The notes under the pieces: generated by a model
What the model was told of the DNA's origin: nothing
Databases searched by the model: none
The model's input: only the letters and a program-made list of their open reading frames with translations
Made by a program: the position numbers and the translations under genes
Assembly (NCBI RefSeq): GCF_036016955.1
Contig: NZ_JAYWXI010000002.1
Span: 208,785 to 272,784, forward strand
DNA from: JAYWXI01 sp036016955
Lineage (GTDB): Bacteria > Bacteroidota > Bacteroidia > Flavobacteriales > Weeksellaceae
Direction of reading: 5' to 3'
DNA length: 64,000 nt
In this document: positions 34,276 to 43,228 of the stretch, one piece after another
Layout of the letters: every line of letters begins with the position of its first letter
Numbering within the stretch: position 1 is the first letter of the stretch

Positions 34276-35415
34276 TTAATGAGGGATGGGCGCATTGGGA
34301 GCAATCAATCCGGTTTCGATAAGAGCGGTCCAAAATTCTTTTGGGATTCTGTTTTCAAGTTGTAAAGACAGGACATTTTCTCTAATTTGCTTAGCCGATC
34401 GGCATCCGGTGAGAATAGAAACTACTGCGGGGTGGGCCATGGCGAATTGGAGGGAAGCGGTTCTCATGTCGACACCAAACTTATGGCATAGTGCGGCTAA
34501 CTGGTCTCTTTTCCCGGCGATAGCTTTTGGAGCGGGGGAAGGCGAATAATTCCAGGTTTCGTTTCCGGCGAGATAACCACAATTTAATGGGGAACCTAAA
34601 ATGATTTTAACCTTTTTTTCCTGAAGTTTCGGAAATGTAATCTCTAAGGCTTCTTTATGATCTAACAGGGAGTACTGGGTTGCCATCAGGCAGAGATCGG
34701 GAATTGCGAATTCGAGAGTCCTCAGAACAGCTTCCGGGCTGTTGATGCCAAACCCCCATCCTTTAATCATTCCTTGTTGTTTCATTCTGATGAGTTCGGG
34801 GATGGCTCCATGTCTTGCTTGATTAAGATGATGTTCAAAATTTTCTTTTAAATTTCCTGGAGTGAGGTCGTGGATGAAGACATAATCTAAGGAAGATACT
34901 CCTAATCTTAATAGGCTGTCTTCCACTGATTTTCTTGTAGCAGAAGCGGAGTAATCGTAGTGAAACACAGCGTTCATTGGGTTCTTCCATAGGTGTGCGA
35001 CTTGACTCTCTGGAGGGGTTCCGGGCTTTAGAAGCCGGCCGACTTTGGAAGAAAGGAGGTATTCGCTCCGATTTTTGCCATCAAGAAAAACACCGAAACG
35101 TCTTTCGCTTATTCCGTTGCCGTAACGGGGAGAGGTGTCGAAAAAACGAATTCCCAAATTCCATGCTTCTTCTAAGGTTTCAAGGGCTTCTTTTTCGGAT
35201 GTCTTTTTCCAGCACCCGGCAAGAGGAACCCCACCTAACCCTAAGTCTTTATTCAGTTCAAGTGTTGATAAGACAGGGTTTGTGTATTTGTTATTCGGGG
35301 AGCCGAAAATGTGTGGCGAAGTTTTTTCTCCTTTGTTTTTAGCCGAGATTAGATTAGGGGCTCCTAATGCTAATACGCCTAATCCCATGTTTTTTAAAAA
35401 TTTTTTTCGATTCAT
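34276..35415 (-). CDS. Exported aldo/keto reductase
   Basis: A 379-residue oxidoreductase with an N-terminal signal (MNRKKFLKNMGLGVLALGAP, Tat-like in spacing but with RKK instead of RR). The mature part is an AKR barrel. FFDTSPRYGNGISERRFG has the catalytic Asp and Tyr, LLSSKVGR the Lys, and DYVFIHDL the His. VVSILTGCRSAKQI is the NADP-binding end. Its substrate is unknown; related proteins act on galactose- or pyridoxal-like aldehydes. It is divergently placed from the SusCD genes. Its promoter region carries an exact 16-bp direct repeat. Periplasmic export of an NADPH enzyme is odd unless it folds with cofactor first and leaves by Tat. Confidence 0.85.
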   Translation of the reverse strand: MNRKKFLKNMGLGVLALGAPNLISAKNKGEKTSPHIFGSPNNKYTNPVLSTLELNKDLGLGGVPLAGCWKKTSEKEALETLEEAWNLGIRFFDTSPRYGNGISERRFGVFLDGKNRSEYLLSSKVGRLLKPGTPPESQVAHLWKNPMNAVFHYDYSASATRKSVEDSLLRLGVSSLDYVFIHDLTPGNLKENFEHHLNQARHGAIPELIRMKQQGMIKGWGFGINSPEAVLRTLEFAIPDLCLMATQYSLLDHKEALEITFPKLQEKKVKIILGSPLNCGYLAGNETWNYSPSPAPKAIAGKRDQLAALCHKFGVDMRTASLQFAMAHPAVVSILTGCRSAKQIRENVLSLQLENRIPKEFWTALIETGLIAPNAPIPH

Positions 35416-35419
35416 TATT

Positions 35420-35435
35420 ATGACGTGATTTTTGA
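35420..35435. repeat. 16-bp direct repeat, copy 1
   Basis: ATGACGTGATTTTTGA, identical to the copy at 35462-35477. This copy lies in the 5' untranslated region of the reductase gene, 5 bp from its start codon. Confidence 0.85.
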
Positions 35436-35443
35436 GTGTTACA

Positions 35444-35451
35444 CAAAGATA
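35444..35451 (-). promoter_or_regulatory. -7 box of the aldo/keto reductase gene
   Basis: TATCTTTG on the minus strand matches TAnnTTTG. No TTG is well placed upstream. The two 16-bp repeats lie on either side, which fits an operator arrangement. Confidence 0.5.
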
Positions 35452-35461
35452 ACCAAAATTA

Positions 35462-35477
35462 ATGACGTGATTTTTGA
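35462..35477. repeat. 16-bp direct repeat, copy 2
   Basis: ATGACGTGATTTTTGA, 42 bp from copy 1, about four helical turns, upstream of the reductase -7 box at the -33 position. Confidence 0.85.
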
Positions 35478-35777
35478 AAATCAGTTTTGTAACGGTACTA
35501 AGAGGATGCTTTGGTAGAATTATTTAGTTTTTTTATTGTGTTTTGATTGTGATTTGTTTCTGTTTTTTCTAATTTTATTAATTAAATAAACTGGTAAATA
35601 TTTATTTTTTTAGAATTTTTTATTTTTATTTTTTTAATATTAAAATTTGATGTTTTTTATTTTTTTATATCTTGTTTTTGTTTTTTTGTATTTGTAATTG
35701 TATTTTTTGTTTTTTATTTTTGAATTTATTTTTTTAAACTTGTTAATTTTTATTTATTTTTTTTCAGAAAAATTTTC

Positions 35778-35804
35778 TTGTGTTAATAATTTTTAACATC
35801 TTTG
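35778..35804 (+). promoter_or_regulatory. Promoter and dyad of the first SusCD operon
   Basis: TTG at 35778-35780 and a -7 box CATCTTTG ending at 35804, 16 bases apart. Between them TGTTAA-N6-TTAACA (35781-35798) forms a perfect dyad that ends two bases before TTTG. The second SusC promoter has the same dyad with the same spacing. Confidence 0.6.
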
Positions 35805-35834
35805 CACTGTCTAATATTGAAAAAAATTATTAAT

Positions 35835-38693
35835 ATGGGTTTGAAACGGAGTGTGTTGACAGCCGGTGTATTGTTCTTTATGGGAGGGCAAGAGGTGTTA
35901 GCGCAGAAGAGAACGGTGGACACTACTAAAACAAAAGATATAGAGGAAGTAGTTGTCTTGGGATTTGGTCAAAAGAAAGCGGTAAAAGAGCTTACGGGTT
36001 CCGTAGGTAGAGTGGGAGCGGAAGTGGCAGATGTTTCCATGGGCTCTATTGACAAGGCGATGGCGGGAAGAGTGGCTGGTGTTCAGACGGGGATGGCAAC
36101 GGGGCAGCCCGGTGGAGCGGCTTATGTTCGGATACGGGGAATGGCATCTGTCAATGGAAGGAATAACCCTATCATTATAGTGGATGGCGTTAGGGTAGCT
36201 CAAGGAGATTTATCTACCAATACGACGACATCTAATATTCTTGCAAACTTGAACGACTCGGACATTGAGAGTGTGACGATGTTGAAGGATGCGGTTTCTA
36301 CGGCTGTTTATGGGGCGGATGCTGGTGCCGGGGTGATGATTATTACCACTAAGGCTGGTCGTAAAGGGAAACCGAAGTTTAGTTTCTCCAATGAGTCCGG
36401 GGTTTCGTTTAGGGCAGTAAGAGGGCATGAGAGTCTGAGTGCGGCAGAGTGGAAGGATTTGATAGCCCAAGGCTTGGCTAACAGATATTCTGTTACTAAA
36501 GAGCAGGCTTATCAGCAAGCGTTGTCCGGTGCTCGGGGAGCAACGTTGCAGGATATATTTAATAGTACTAATAGTACGGATTGGAGAAGAGAGACAGAAA
36601 AGAACAGTGGAGCCTTTCTTCAGAATGTTAATGGCTCTGTTTCGGGAGGGAATGACAGGTTGACTTATTATTCATCTTTAGGGTATTTTAATCAAAGTAG
36701 TATTGTTAAATCGTCTTACTTTAAGAGGGTTACAGGTACGAATAAAGTTACTTACAAAGCAACGGATAAGTTAAATTTGAGTACCGACGTGCAGTTTTCG
36801 TTCGGAGAATTAAGAGCTTTAATTGGTGGTGGAGGTTACTCAAATCCTATTTTGGGGCAGTATTTTTTGAGGCCGACGGATGCGGTTAGAAATGCAGATG
36901 GAACGTATAATTATGGCGATTCGGGTTACTTGTCTAATGGGTTGTTTAATGTGGCGGCAGTGCAACAATTGGATTATTCTATAGCAAAAACCGCTAGGGT
37001 GTTTGCCAATTTTCAGGCAGAGTATAAAATTTTGAAAAACCTGAGCTATAAGTTTGTTTTTGCTCCGGAGTATATTAATTTGGAAGAGGATGCGTATAAT
37101 TCTCCTTTGCATGGTGATGGGTACAGTTTGAAGGGGGCTTTGTATAGTTATGCTAGCCGATATTTCAATTTTAACATTCAGAATATTCTTTCTTACAATT
37201 TTAGGTTGGGAGATAGGAATAATTTTAATGCAAGCTTGATTCAGGAGGCTTATAAATCAGATTATAGATTGGTTGGTGGAGTAGGCAATGCAGTGGGAAC
37301 CACTTCATTGAAAACTTTGGATAGTTTTATTATTCCGAGAGAAGCGGTAGGAAGAAAAAGTATAGCCTCTAGAGGGGGGTATGCGGCTACGTTGCATTAC
37401 GATTATGATCGATTGGTGTTATTGGATTTGTCTGGTAGGGAGGATCGGGTTTCCAATTTTTGGCCAGATAAAAAAACAGGGTATTTTTGGTCTGCTGGTT
37501 TAGGTGTGGATTTGGCCCGTTTGGAAATGTTGAGATCCAGTGATGTGGTGTCGCAGTTGAAGCTTTCTGCTTCTTACGGAAGTGTAGGAAATCTGCCTTC
37601 GTCAGATGTGATTCCTTATTCTTTGTACCGTTATTCGTCTAATTATAATAATCAAGCTGGAGCTACTCTTAGGGCTGTGGATAACCCGGATTTGAAATGG
37701 GAGACGTTAAAGCCATTTAATGCACAGTTCGATTTGGGGCTTTTCAATGACCGTTTGAATTTGACGGCGGCGTACTATCATAAGACAACGTCGGATATGA
37801 TTTTTGACATTCCTTTGTCCATGGCTCAGGGCGGATATACGGTAATAGGAGGAACTGCTTACGCAAGAAAATTCGTTAATGTCGGGGCTATGGTTAATTC
37901 TGGTTTTGAATTCACTTTAGGAGGACAGATCGTTAAAGGACGGGATTTTAGTTGGAGGGCAAGTGCTAATATTAGTACGCTGGATAATAGAATTACGAAG
38001 CTCTATGACGGGAAAGATGTTGTGAAGGGGGATATGATTTTGAGAGAAGGTGAGGCGGCAAACTCATTTTATATGAGAAAATGGGCTGGTGTGGATGAAA
38101 CGAATGGTAAACCTCTGTGGTATGTTAATGGAAAAGATGGAGAGACGACATCGGATTATAACAAGGCGCAGTTGGCTATTCAGGGAGCGCCTTATGCCAA
38201 GGTTTTTGGAGGGTTTGATACTCAGTTGAGTTATAAGGGATTTTCGTTGGATGCGCAGTTGAGTTATGGTTTTGGAAACAAGATCTACGACTATTGGGGG
38301 ATTTATTTGCTTAGTGATGGGCAGTATACTGTTAATTACCCCGGGTATAGAGCCCAGTTAGATTATTGGACGCCTGATAATCCGAAAGCGTTGAATCCAG
38401 CTCCGATTTACGGACTTGGAAACAACAATGCCAATGCGATATCAAGCAGGCTGTTGTATAAGGGTGATTATATGAGGTTGAGGGTACTGAAGGTTTCTTA
38501 TTCTTTCAAAAAAGAACTTTTGAGAAACACTGGTTTGGAAGGTGCTCAGGTTTATGTGTTAGGGAATAATATTTGGACGTATGTATTTGATAAAAATCTA
38601 AGACTGGATCCAGATTTGGCTATACAGGGAACGTCTAACCTTAACTTACCACCTCTAAAAACGTTTAGTTTGGGGGTTAATCTTAACTTTTAA
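35835..38693 (+). CDS. SusC-like TonB-dependent outer-membrane transporter (first pair)
   Basis: A 952-residue protein starting at ATG 35835. A signal peptide (MGLKRSVLTAGVLFFMGG, then QEVLAQ) leads straight into a TonB-box-like IEEVVVLGFGQ and the plug domain (LTGSVGRV, then GRVAGVQTGMATGQPGG, then VRIRGMASVNGRNNPIIIVDG). A 22-strand-type barrel ends in PLKTFSLGVNLNF. It lacks the carboxypeptidase-D-regulatory-like N-terminal domain present in many SusC proteins. It imports a glycan, peptide or other large nutrient with its SusD partner, 21 bp downstream. The substrate is not evident, because no glycoside hydrolase or protease lies next to it. Confidence 0.93.
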   Translation: MGLKRSVLTAGVLFFMGGQEVLAQKRTVDTTKTKDIEEVVVLGFGQKKAVKELTGSVGRVGAEVADVSMGSIDKAMAGRVAGVQTGMATGQPGGAAYVRIRGMASVNGRNNPIIIVDGVRVAQGDLSTNTTTSNILANLNDSDIESVTMLKDAVSTAVYGADAGAGVMIITTKAGRKGKPKFSFSNESGVSFRAVRGHESLSAAEWKDLIAQGLANRYSVTKEQAYQQALSGARGATLQDIFNSTNSTDWRRETEKNSGAFLQNVNGSVSGGNDRLTYYSSLGYFNQSSIVKSSYFKRVTGTNKVTYKATDKLNLSTDVQFSFGELRALIGGGGYSNPILGQYFLRPTDAVRNADGTYNYGDSGYLSNGLFNVAAVQQLDYSIAKTARVFANFQAEYKILKNLSYKFVFAPEYINLEEDAYNSPLHGDGYSLKGALYSYASRYFNFNIQNILSYNFRLGDRNNFNASLIQEAYKSDYRLVGGVGNAVGTTSLKTLDSFIIPREAVGRKSIASRGGYAATLHYDYDRLVLLDLSGREDRVSNFWPDKKTGYFWSAGLGVDLARLEMLRSSDVVSQLKLSASYGSVGNLPSSDVIPYSLYRYSSNYNNQAGATLRAVDNPDLKWETLKPFNAQFDLGLFNDRLNLTAAYYHKTTSDMIFDIPLSMAQGGYTVIGGTAYARKFVNVGAMVNSGFEFTLGGQIVKGRDFSWRASANISTLDNRITKLYDGKDVVKGDMILREGEAANSFYMRKWAGVDETNGKPLWYVNGKDGETTSDYNKAQLAIQGAPYAKVFGGFDTQLSYKGFSLDAQLSYGFGNKIYDYWGIYLLSDGQYTVNYPGYRAQLDYWTPDNPKALNPAPIYGLGNNNANAISSRLLYKGDYMRLRVLKVSYSFKKELLRNTGLEGAQVYVLGNNIWTYVFDKNLRLDPDLAIQGTSNLNLPPLKTFSLGVNLNF

Positions 38694-38714
38694 CACAGTA
38701 AAAACAGTAAGAAA

Positions 38715-40118
38715 ATGAGAAAAATCATATTTAGTTTATCGTTAATGTCGTTGGTGGGAGTCGCGTCTGTTTCTTGTAGCAGAGACTTTACGGAAACTCA
38801 GTTTTTTCAGGATGAAAAAGCGGGAGCTATCACGACGGTGGAACAGTTGCAATCTTTTGTAAACGGGACGTTTACCAAGATGCGTTCTGCCAATTATTTA
38901 GGGCGCGAGTACAGGGCGCTTGCGCAAGTGCATACGGATGAGACTTACTGCACCCAAAGAACGGGGCGTAATGTTCAGTTTGCAACTTATCGTTTGACTT
39001 CACAAACGGCAGCGGTCGCTAATACATGGTATGCGATTTACCAGGTCATCGCTAATGCGAATACAGTGATTAATGCACCGGATAATCTGACTTGGGGAGA
39101 AGCTTCGGATCCGAGTTTGGTAGCGACTCGGGTAAAGTATTTGAAGGGGCAGGCTTATGCAGCGAGAGCGCTGGCGTTCTTTGATTTGCTTAGGTTGTAC
39201 GGCCAGCAGTATTCTGGAGGGAGATTGGGCGTTGTCCTTCCCACGGAATATAATCCCAGTGTTCTTATGGGGCGGGCAACGGTAGCCGAGACTCAGGCCA
39301 AAATAGAGGCGGACTTTGCGGCAGCACTTGCCAATGTGGGCGATTCGGGAGAGGTATCGGCAAAGAACTATCTTAACAAGTATTCTATTGAAGCTTTGAT
39401 GTCGAGGTATTATCTGTATAAGGGGGAATACGATAAGGTTATTGCTTATGCTAACGATGTGATATCCAGTGGTAATTATAGTGTGGTTGCAAGCAACGAC
39501 TATATCAAGTCGTTTTCTCAAGAGGGAGGCGTTAATAGTGTTTTCGAGTTGTCTTTGGGAATCAACGGATCTTTGGGATATAATGCTTATGATCTTATCG
39601 TTAACAGTAACGGGTATGCTAATATAGCGGTATTGCCGGAGGTGTATTCTTCTTACGCTGCCGGTGATGTCAGAAAAAGCGCTATTAATGCTAACAGGTT
39701 GGGGGAATATTTTGTTAACGGAAAGTTTTCCAATTTTGTAGGGTCCTCTAATATCAAAGTGGTGAGGTATGAGGAAGTTCTTTTAAATGCAGCAGAAGCG
39801 GAAATTGTAGCGGGGTCATCGGCCAACGCACTGACCTACTATAATGCAATCAGAACGAAAAGAGGATTGCCGGCGGCAACTTCTGTAACCTTTGAAGATA
39901 TCAAGAAGGAAAGGCGTTTGGAGCTTTTAGGAGAAGGATTTAGGTATTGGGATCTTTTGAGATGGAATGAAGTGGTTCCTTATTATACCAGTGCAGGGGT
40001 GAGAGATACTTCCAAAGACAAGCGGGTAGGAGATAATCTTTTAGCTTATCCAATTCCTCTATCGGAAACCAATGTGCCGGGGACTCCGGTGGTATCTAAT
40101 CCGGGCTACGATAATTAA
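38715..40118 (+). CDS. SusD/RagB-like nutrient-binding outer-membrane lipoprotein (first pair)
   Basis: A 467-residue lipoprotein. The signal ends in a lipobox with Cys21 (GVASVSCS). The SusD fold is shown by RTGRNVQFATYRL, then WYAIYQVIANANTVI, then KGQAYAARALAFFDLLRLYG (TPR-like helices), and the C-terminal IKKERRLELLGEGFRYWDLLRW signature. It lids the SusC barrel upstream and binds the substrate. The operon ends at a strong terminator directly after it. Confidence 0.93.
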   Translation: MRKIIFSLSLMSLVGVASVSCSRDFTETQFFQDEKAGAITTVEQLQSFVNGTFTKMRSANYLGREYRALAQVHTDETYCTQRTGRNVQFATYRLTSQTAAVANTWYAIYQVIANANTVINAPDNLTWGEASDPSLVATRVKYLKGQAYAARALAFFDLLRLYGQQYSGGRLGVVLPTEYNPSVLMGRATVAETQAKIEADFAAALANVGDSGEVSAKNYLNKYSIEALMSRYYLYKGEYDKVIAYANDVISSGNYSVVASNDYIKSFSQEGGVNSVFELSLGINGSLGYNAYDLIVNSNGYANIAVLPEVYSSYAAGDVRKSAINANRLGEYFVNGKFSNFVGSSNIKVVRYEEVLLNAAEAEIVAGSSANALTYYNAIRTKRGLPAATSVTFEDIKKERRLELLGEGFRYWDLLRWNEVVPYYTSAGVRDTSKDKRVGDNLLAYPIPLSETNVPGTPVVSNPGYDN

Positions 40119-40142
40119 TCAGAACAAATTATTATAGTTCAG

Positions 40143-40176
40143 ATGGCTTTGCTAAACGGCAAAGCCATTTTTTTTT
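40143..40176 (+). terminator. Terminator of the first SusCD operon
   Basis: A perfect 10-bp stem ATGGCTTTGC / GCAAAGCCAT with a TAAACG loop and nine Ts counted from the end of the stem. Confidence 0.9.
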
Positions 40177-40183
40177 AAAAAAC

Positions 40184-40214
40184 TTGCAAGTGTTAAAAAA
40201 AATTAACATATTTG
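40184..40214 (+). promoter_or_regulatory. Promoter and dyad of the second SusCD operon
   Basis: TTG at 40184-40186, 20 bases, then a -7 box CATATTTG (40207-40214). TGTTAA-N6-TTAACA lies at 40191-40208, two bases before TTTG, the same layout as at 35781-35804. Confidence 0.6.
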
Positions 40215-40239
40215 TCCCGAACTATAATAATTTGTTAAT

Positions 40240-43209
40240 ATGAATGTGAAATTGAAAGCGTTAACGGCTGGGGTTTTGTTCTTTGTGGGCGGCCAAGAGG
40301 CGTTAGCGCAAAAGAGAACAGTAGATACCGCCAAGACGGCGGATATCAAGGAGGTTATTGTGGTAGCCTTTGGTAAGCAGAAAAAAGAGGAGATTACGGG
40401 ATCGGTTACCCAACTTAAGGCCGAAGCGGTTAAGGATTTGCAGAATGGTAACGTTCTTCAGGGGCTTACGGGTAAAGTTGGAGGGGTTCAGGTAATCACT
40501 TCGGGACAGCCGGGGTCAGATCCCTTGATTAGGATGCGAGGGATTGGGTCAATCAACTCCTCTAGTGCACCTCTTATTGTTTTAGATGGTATTCCTTACA
40601 ATGGAGAGCTTAACTCTATTCCTGGGCAAGACATTGAGTCCATGACGTTCTTGAAAGATGCTTCATCCAATGCGCTCTATGGTTCCAGAGGGGCGAACGG
40701 TGTAATTATGATTACCACCAAGAGAGGTAAGAAAAGAGGGATAGAAGTGGAATTTGACACAAAAGTAGGGGTAAACACCAGAGCCGTAAAAGACTACGAC
40801 ATCATTACAAGCCCGAAAGAATATTATATGGCTTACTACGATCGTTTGAGAGTGGGGGCTTACCGTGGGAATATTACGAGCCCGGGAAGTGGGGTGTCTG
40901 CGGCGGCAGCACACGAAGCTGCAAGAACCGGACTTTCAGAGCTTGGTTATAACAACTATGATGTTGCTTTCGATCAGTTGATCGTTAACGGGCAATTTAA
41001 TCCTAATGCCAATTTGTTGTATCAGGATAATTGGGCAAAAAATTTATTCAAACCTTCTATGAGAACGGAACACTTCTTTAGCCTTTCTTCCAATGGGGAA
41101 AAAGTAAGAACGTACTTCTCTGGAAGTTACCTTAAGGATAATGGGTATGCCCTGAGATCCGGGTTCCAAAGGATGTCTTCTCGCCTTAATGTAGATTATA
41201 AGGCAACTGAAAATATTAGTTTTGGTGCTAATATCAATTACGCAAATACCAATTTTGAACCAGGGTCTAGAGGATCGGGGAGTAACTATTCTAACGCTTT
41301 TAATTTTTCTCGTGGTATAGCGCCAATTTATCCGGTTTTTGCTCGGGATGCTAACTATAACATTCTTTATGATGCAAAAGGAGATCGGGTTTATGATTTC
41401 GGAACCGGGCAGTTTTTGGGGCAGAAGAGAGCGTACGGATCGTTCCAAAACCCGGTGGGAACCTTGAATTTGGATCAGTATAACGATGTTAACGATAATT
41501 TGTCTTCCAGATTTTATGCAACGGCAAAATTCCTTAAAGATTTTGAATTTACGTATAATTTCTCCGTGGACTTGTTAAACCGGACTTACCATCGTTTGGC
41601 GACGCCTCTTGCTGGGGATGCGGCTCCTGCTAACGGAAGACTTACCCGCGGAACGGATCGTAACCTTACAGTAGGCCACCAGCAGTTGTTGACTTGGAAC
41701 CGTTCTTTTGGAGGACACAGCTTTAATGTTCTTTTGGGGCACGAGTCAAACAGCCTAAGAATGGATAACATTGAAGGACAAAAAACACAACTTTTGTTAC
41801 CGGATGTGCCGTCTCTTAACTACGGAGGAAACATTCAGTACCTTAAAAGCTCGATTACCGACTATAGAGTAGAAGGGTATTTCTCAAGATTGCTGTATAA
41901 CTATGACAATAAATACTTCTTTAATGCCAACGTTAGAAAAGACGGTTCTTCCGTTTTTGCACCGGAGTCAAGATGGGGAACTTTCTTTGGTTTAGGCGCC
42001 GCGTGGAACGTAGCTAAGGAGAACTTTTTAGCGGACAGCAATGTTGTTAATACCCTCAAGTTGAAAGCTTCATATGGTGAGCAAGGAAATGACAACTTGT
42101 TGAATAGAAGAAGAGACGCTAGAGTTTATTATACTTATTTGGACTTGTATGACATCCAAACCAGTGGTCAGAATACTCCGGTACCAACGTTGAGCAGTTT
42201 GGGAGCGAAAAACCTCAGATGGGAGACTTCCCAAAATATCAATGCCGGATTTGAGTCGGCTTGGTTTAAAAACAGATTCTTCCTTGATGTGGAATACTTT
42301 GAAAGAAAAGTATCAGACATGTTGTATTACTTGCCTCAGCCTATTTCCAATACCGGACAATACGTTATTCCGGCAAACGTTGGAGATATGAAAAACGTGG
42401 GGGTAGAAGCCAACATCGAGGTTGTACCGGTTAAAACAGAGAATGTGAAATGGTCTGTTTTTGCAAACGGAACACACTATAAGAATACCGTAACCAAACT
42501 TCCTGGAGCTCAAGCTAAGAATGGTATTATCGACGGATCGTTCAAGTTGATGGAAGGGCACTCTAGATACGACTATTTTATGTTTGAATTTGCTGGAGTG
42601 GATGCCACAAACGGGGATGCGCTATGGTATAAAGAGGTAACCGATGCAGACGGTAAGGTTACTCTTGAAAAAACAAACCTTATTGCACAAGCTACTCAGC
42701 GTTTTATAGGTAAATCGGCTATTCCTAAAGTTTTTGGTGGTTTCGGAACAGACTTGTCCGTTGGTCGTTTTAACGCGAGAGTTAACTTTGCTTATCAGTT
42801 TGGCGGATGGGGTTACGATGCTATTTACCAGAACTTGCTGAGTTCAAGCTCAGATATTGGTGCCAATTACCACAGAGATGTGTTTAACTCTTGGACTCCG
42901 GAAAATCCTAATGCGGCGATTCCTCGGGTGGATCGGATTAATGCCACTCAGGCTCAGGCGTCTTCGTTCTATCTAATCAAATCCGACTACATTAGTTTGC
43001 AAGATGTTACCTTGGGATACAACCTGTCTGAGAATTTCTTGAAAACATTTAATATCTCAAGCGCTAGAATCTACTTTACAGGAAGCAACTTGGCGTTGTG
43101 GTCTAAGCGTAGAGGTTACGACCCAAGAATGAGCATAATGGGGCAATCAGCATCAGGTCAGTATTCTGTTATTAGAACAACATCCGTAGGGATTAATGTT
43201 AAATTTTAA
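40240..43209 (+). CDS. SusC-like TonB-dependent outer-membrane transporter (second pair)
   Basis: A 989-residue protein. The signal (MNVKLKALTAGVLFFVGG, then QEALAQ) and the first mature residues (KRTVDTAKTADIKEVIVVAF) are very close to those of the SusC at 35835, but the rest diverges. The plug has EEITGSVTQL, then GKVGGVQVITSGQPGSDPLI, then RMRGIGSINSSSAPLIVLDG. The barrel ends TTSVGINVKF. It also lacks the N-terminal carboxypeptidase-regulatory-like domain. It is paired with a SusD 19 bp downstream. Its composition is closer to core genes than that of the first pair. Confidence 0.93.
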   Translation: MNVKLKALTAGVLFFVGGQEALAQKRTVDTAKTADIKEVIVVAFGKQKKEEITGSVTQLKAEAVKDLQNGNVLQGLTGKVGGVQVITSGQPGSDPLIRMRGIGSINSSSAPLIVLDGIPYNGELNSIPGQDIESMTFLKDASSNALYGSRGANGVIMITTKRGKKRGIEVEFDTKVGVNTRAVKDYDIITSPKEYYMAYYDRLRVGAYRGNITSPGSGVSAAAAHEAARTGLSELGYNNYDVAFDQLIVNGQFNPNANLLYQDNWAKNLFKPSMRTEHFFSLSSNGEKVRTYFSGSYLKDNGYALRSGFQRMSSRLNVDYKATENISFGANINYANTNFEPGSRGSGSNYSNAFNFSRGIAPIYPVFARDANYNILYDAKGDRVYDFGTGQFLGQKRAYGSFQNPVGTLNLDQYNDVNDNLSSRFYATAKFLKDFEFTYNFSVDLLNRTYHRLATPLAGDAAPANGRLTRGTDRNLTVGHQQLLTWNRSFGGHSFNVLLGHESNSLRMDNIEGQKTQLLLPDVPSLNYGGNIQYLKSSITDYRVEGYFSRLLYNYDNKYFFNANVRKDGSSVFAPESRWGTFFGLGAAWNVAKENFLADSNVVNTLKLKASYGEQGNDNLLNRRRDARVYYTYLDLYDIQTSGQNTPVPTLSSLGAKNLRWETSQNINAGFESAWFKNRFFLDVEYFERKVSDMLYYLPQPISNTGQYVIPANVGDMKNVGVEANIEVVPVKTENVKWSVFANGTHYKNTVTKLPGAQAKNGIIDGSFKLMEGHSRYDYFMFEFAGVDATNGDALWYKEVTDADGKVTLEKTNLIAQATQRFIGKSAIPKVFGGFGTDLSVGRFNARVNFAYQFGGWGYDAIYQNLLSSSSDIGANYHRDVFNSWTPENPNAAIPRVDRINATQAQASSFYLIKSDYISLQDVTLGYNLSENFLKTFNISSARIYFTGSNLALWSKRRGYDPRMSIMGQSASGQYSVIRTTSVGINVKF

Positions 43210-43228
43210 TTAAAAACGATTGAAAAAA

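Larger units (their letters stand above)
35416..35834. other. AT-rich divergent intergenic region
   Basis: No gene is seen in these 419 bp. It holds the reductase promoter with its two 16-bp repeats on the left and the SusC promoter with its dyad on the right. Between them is a strongly T-skewed stretch: in 35641-35700 I count 41 T and 11 A. No other structure is evident. Confidence 0.7.
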
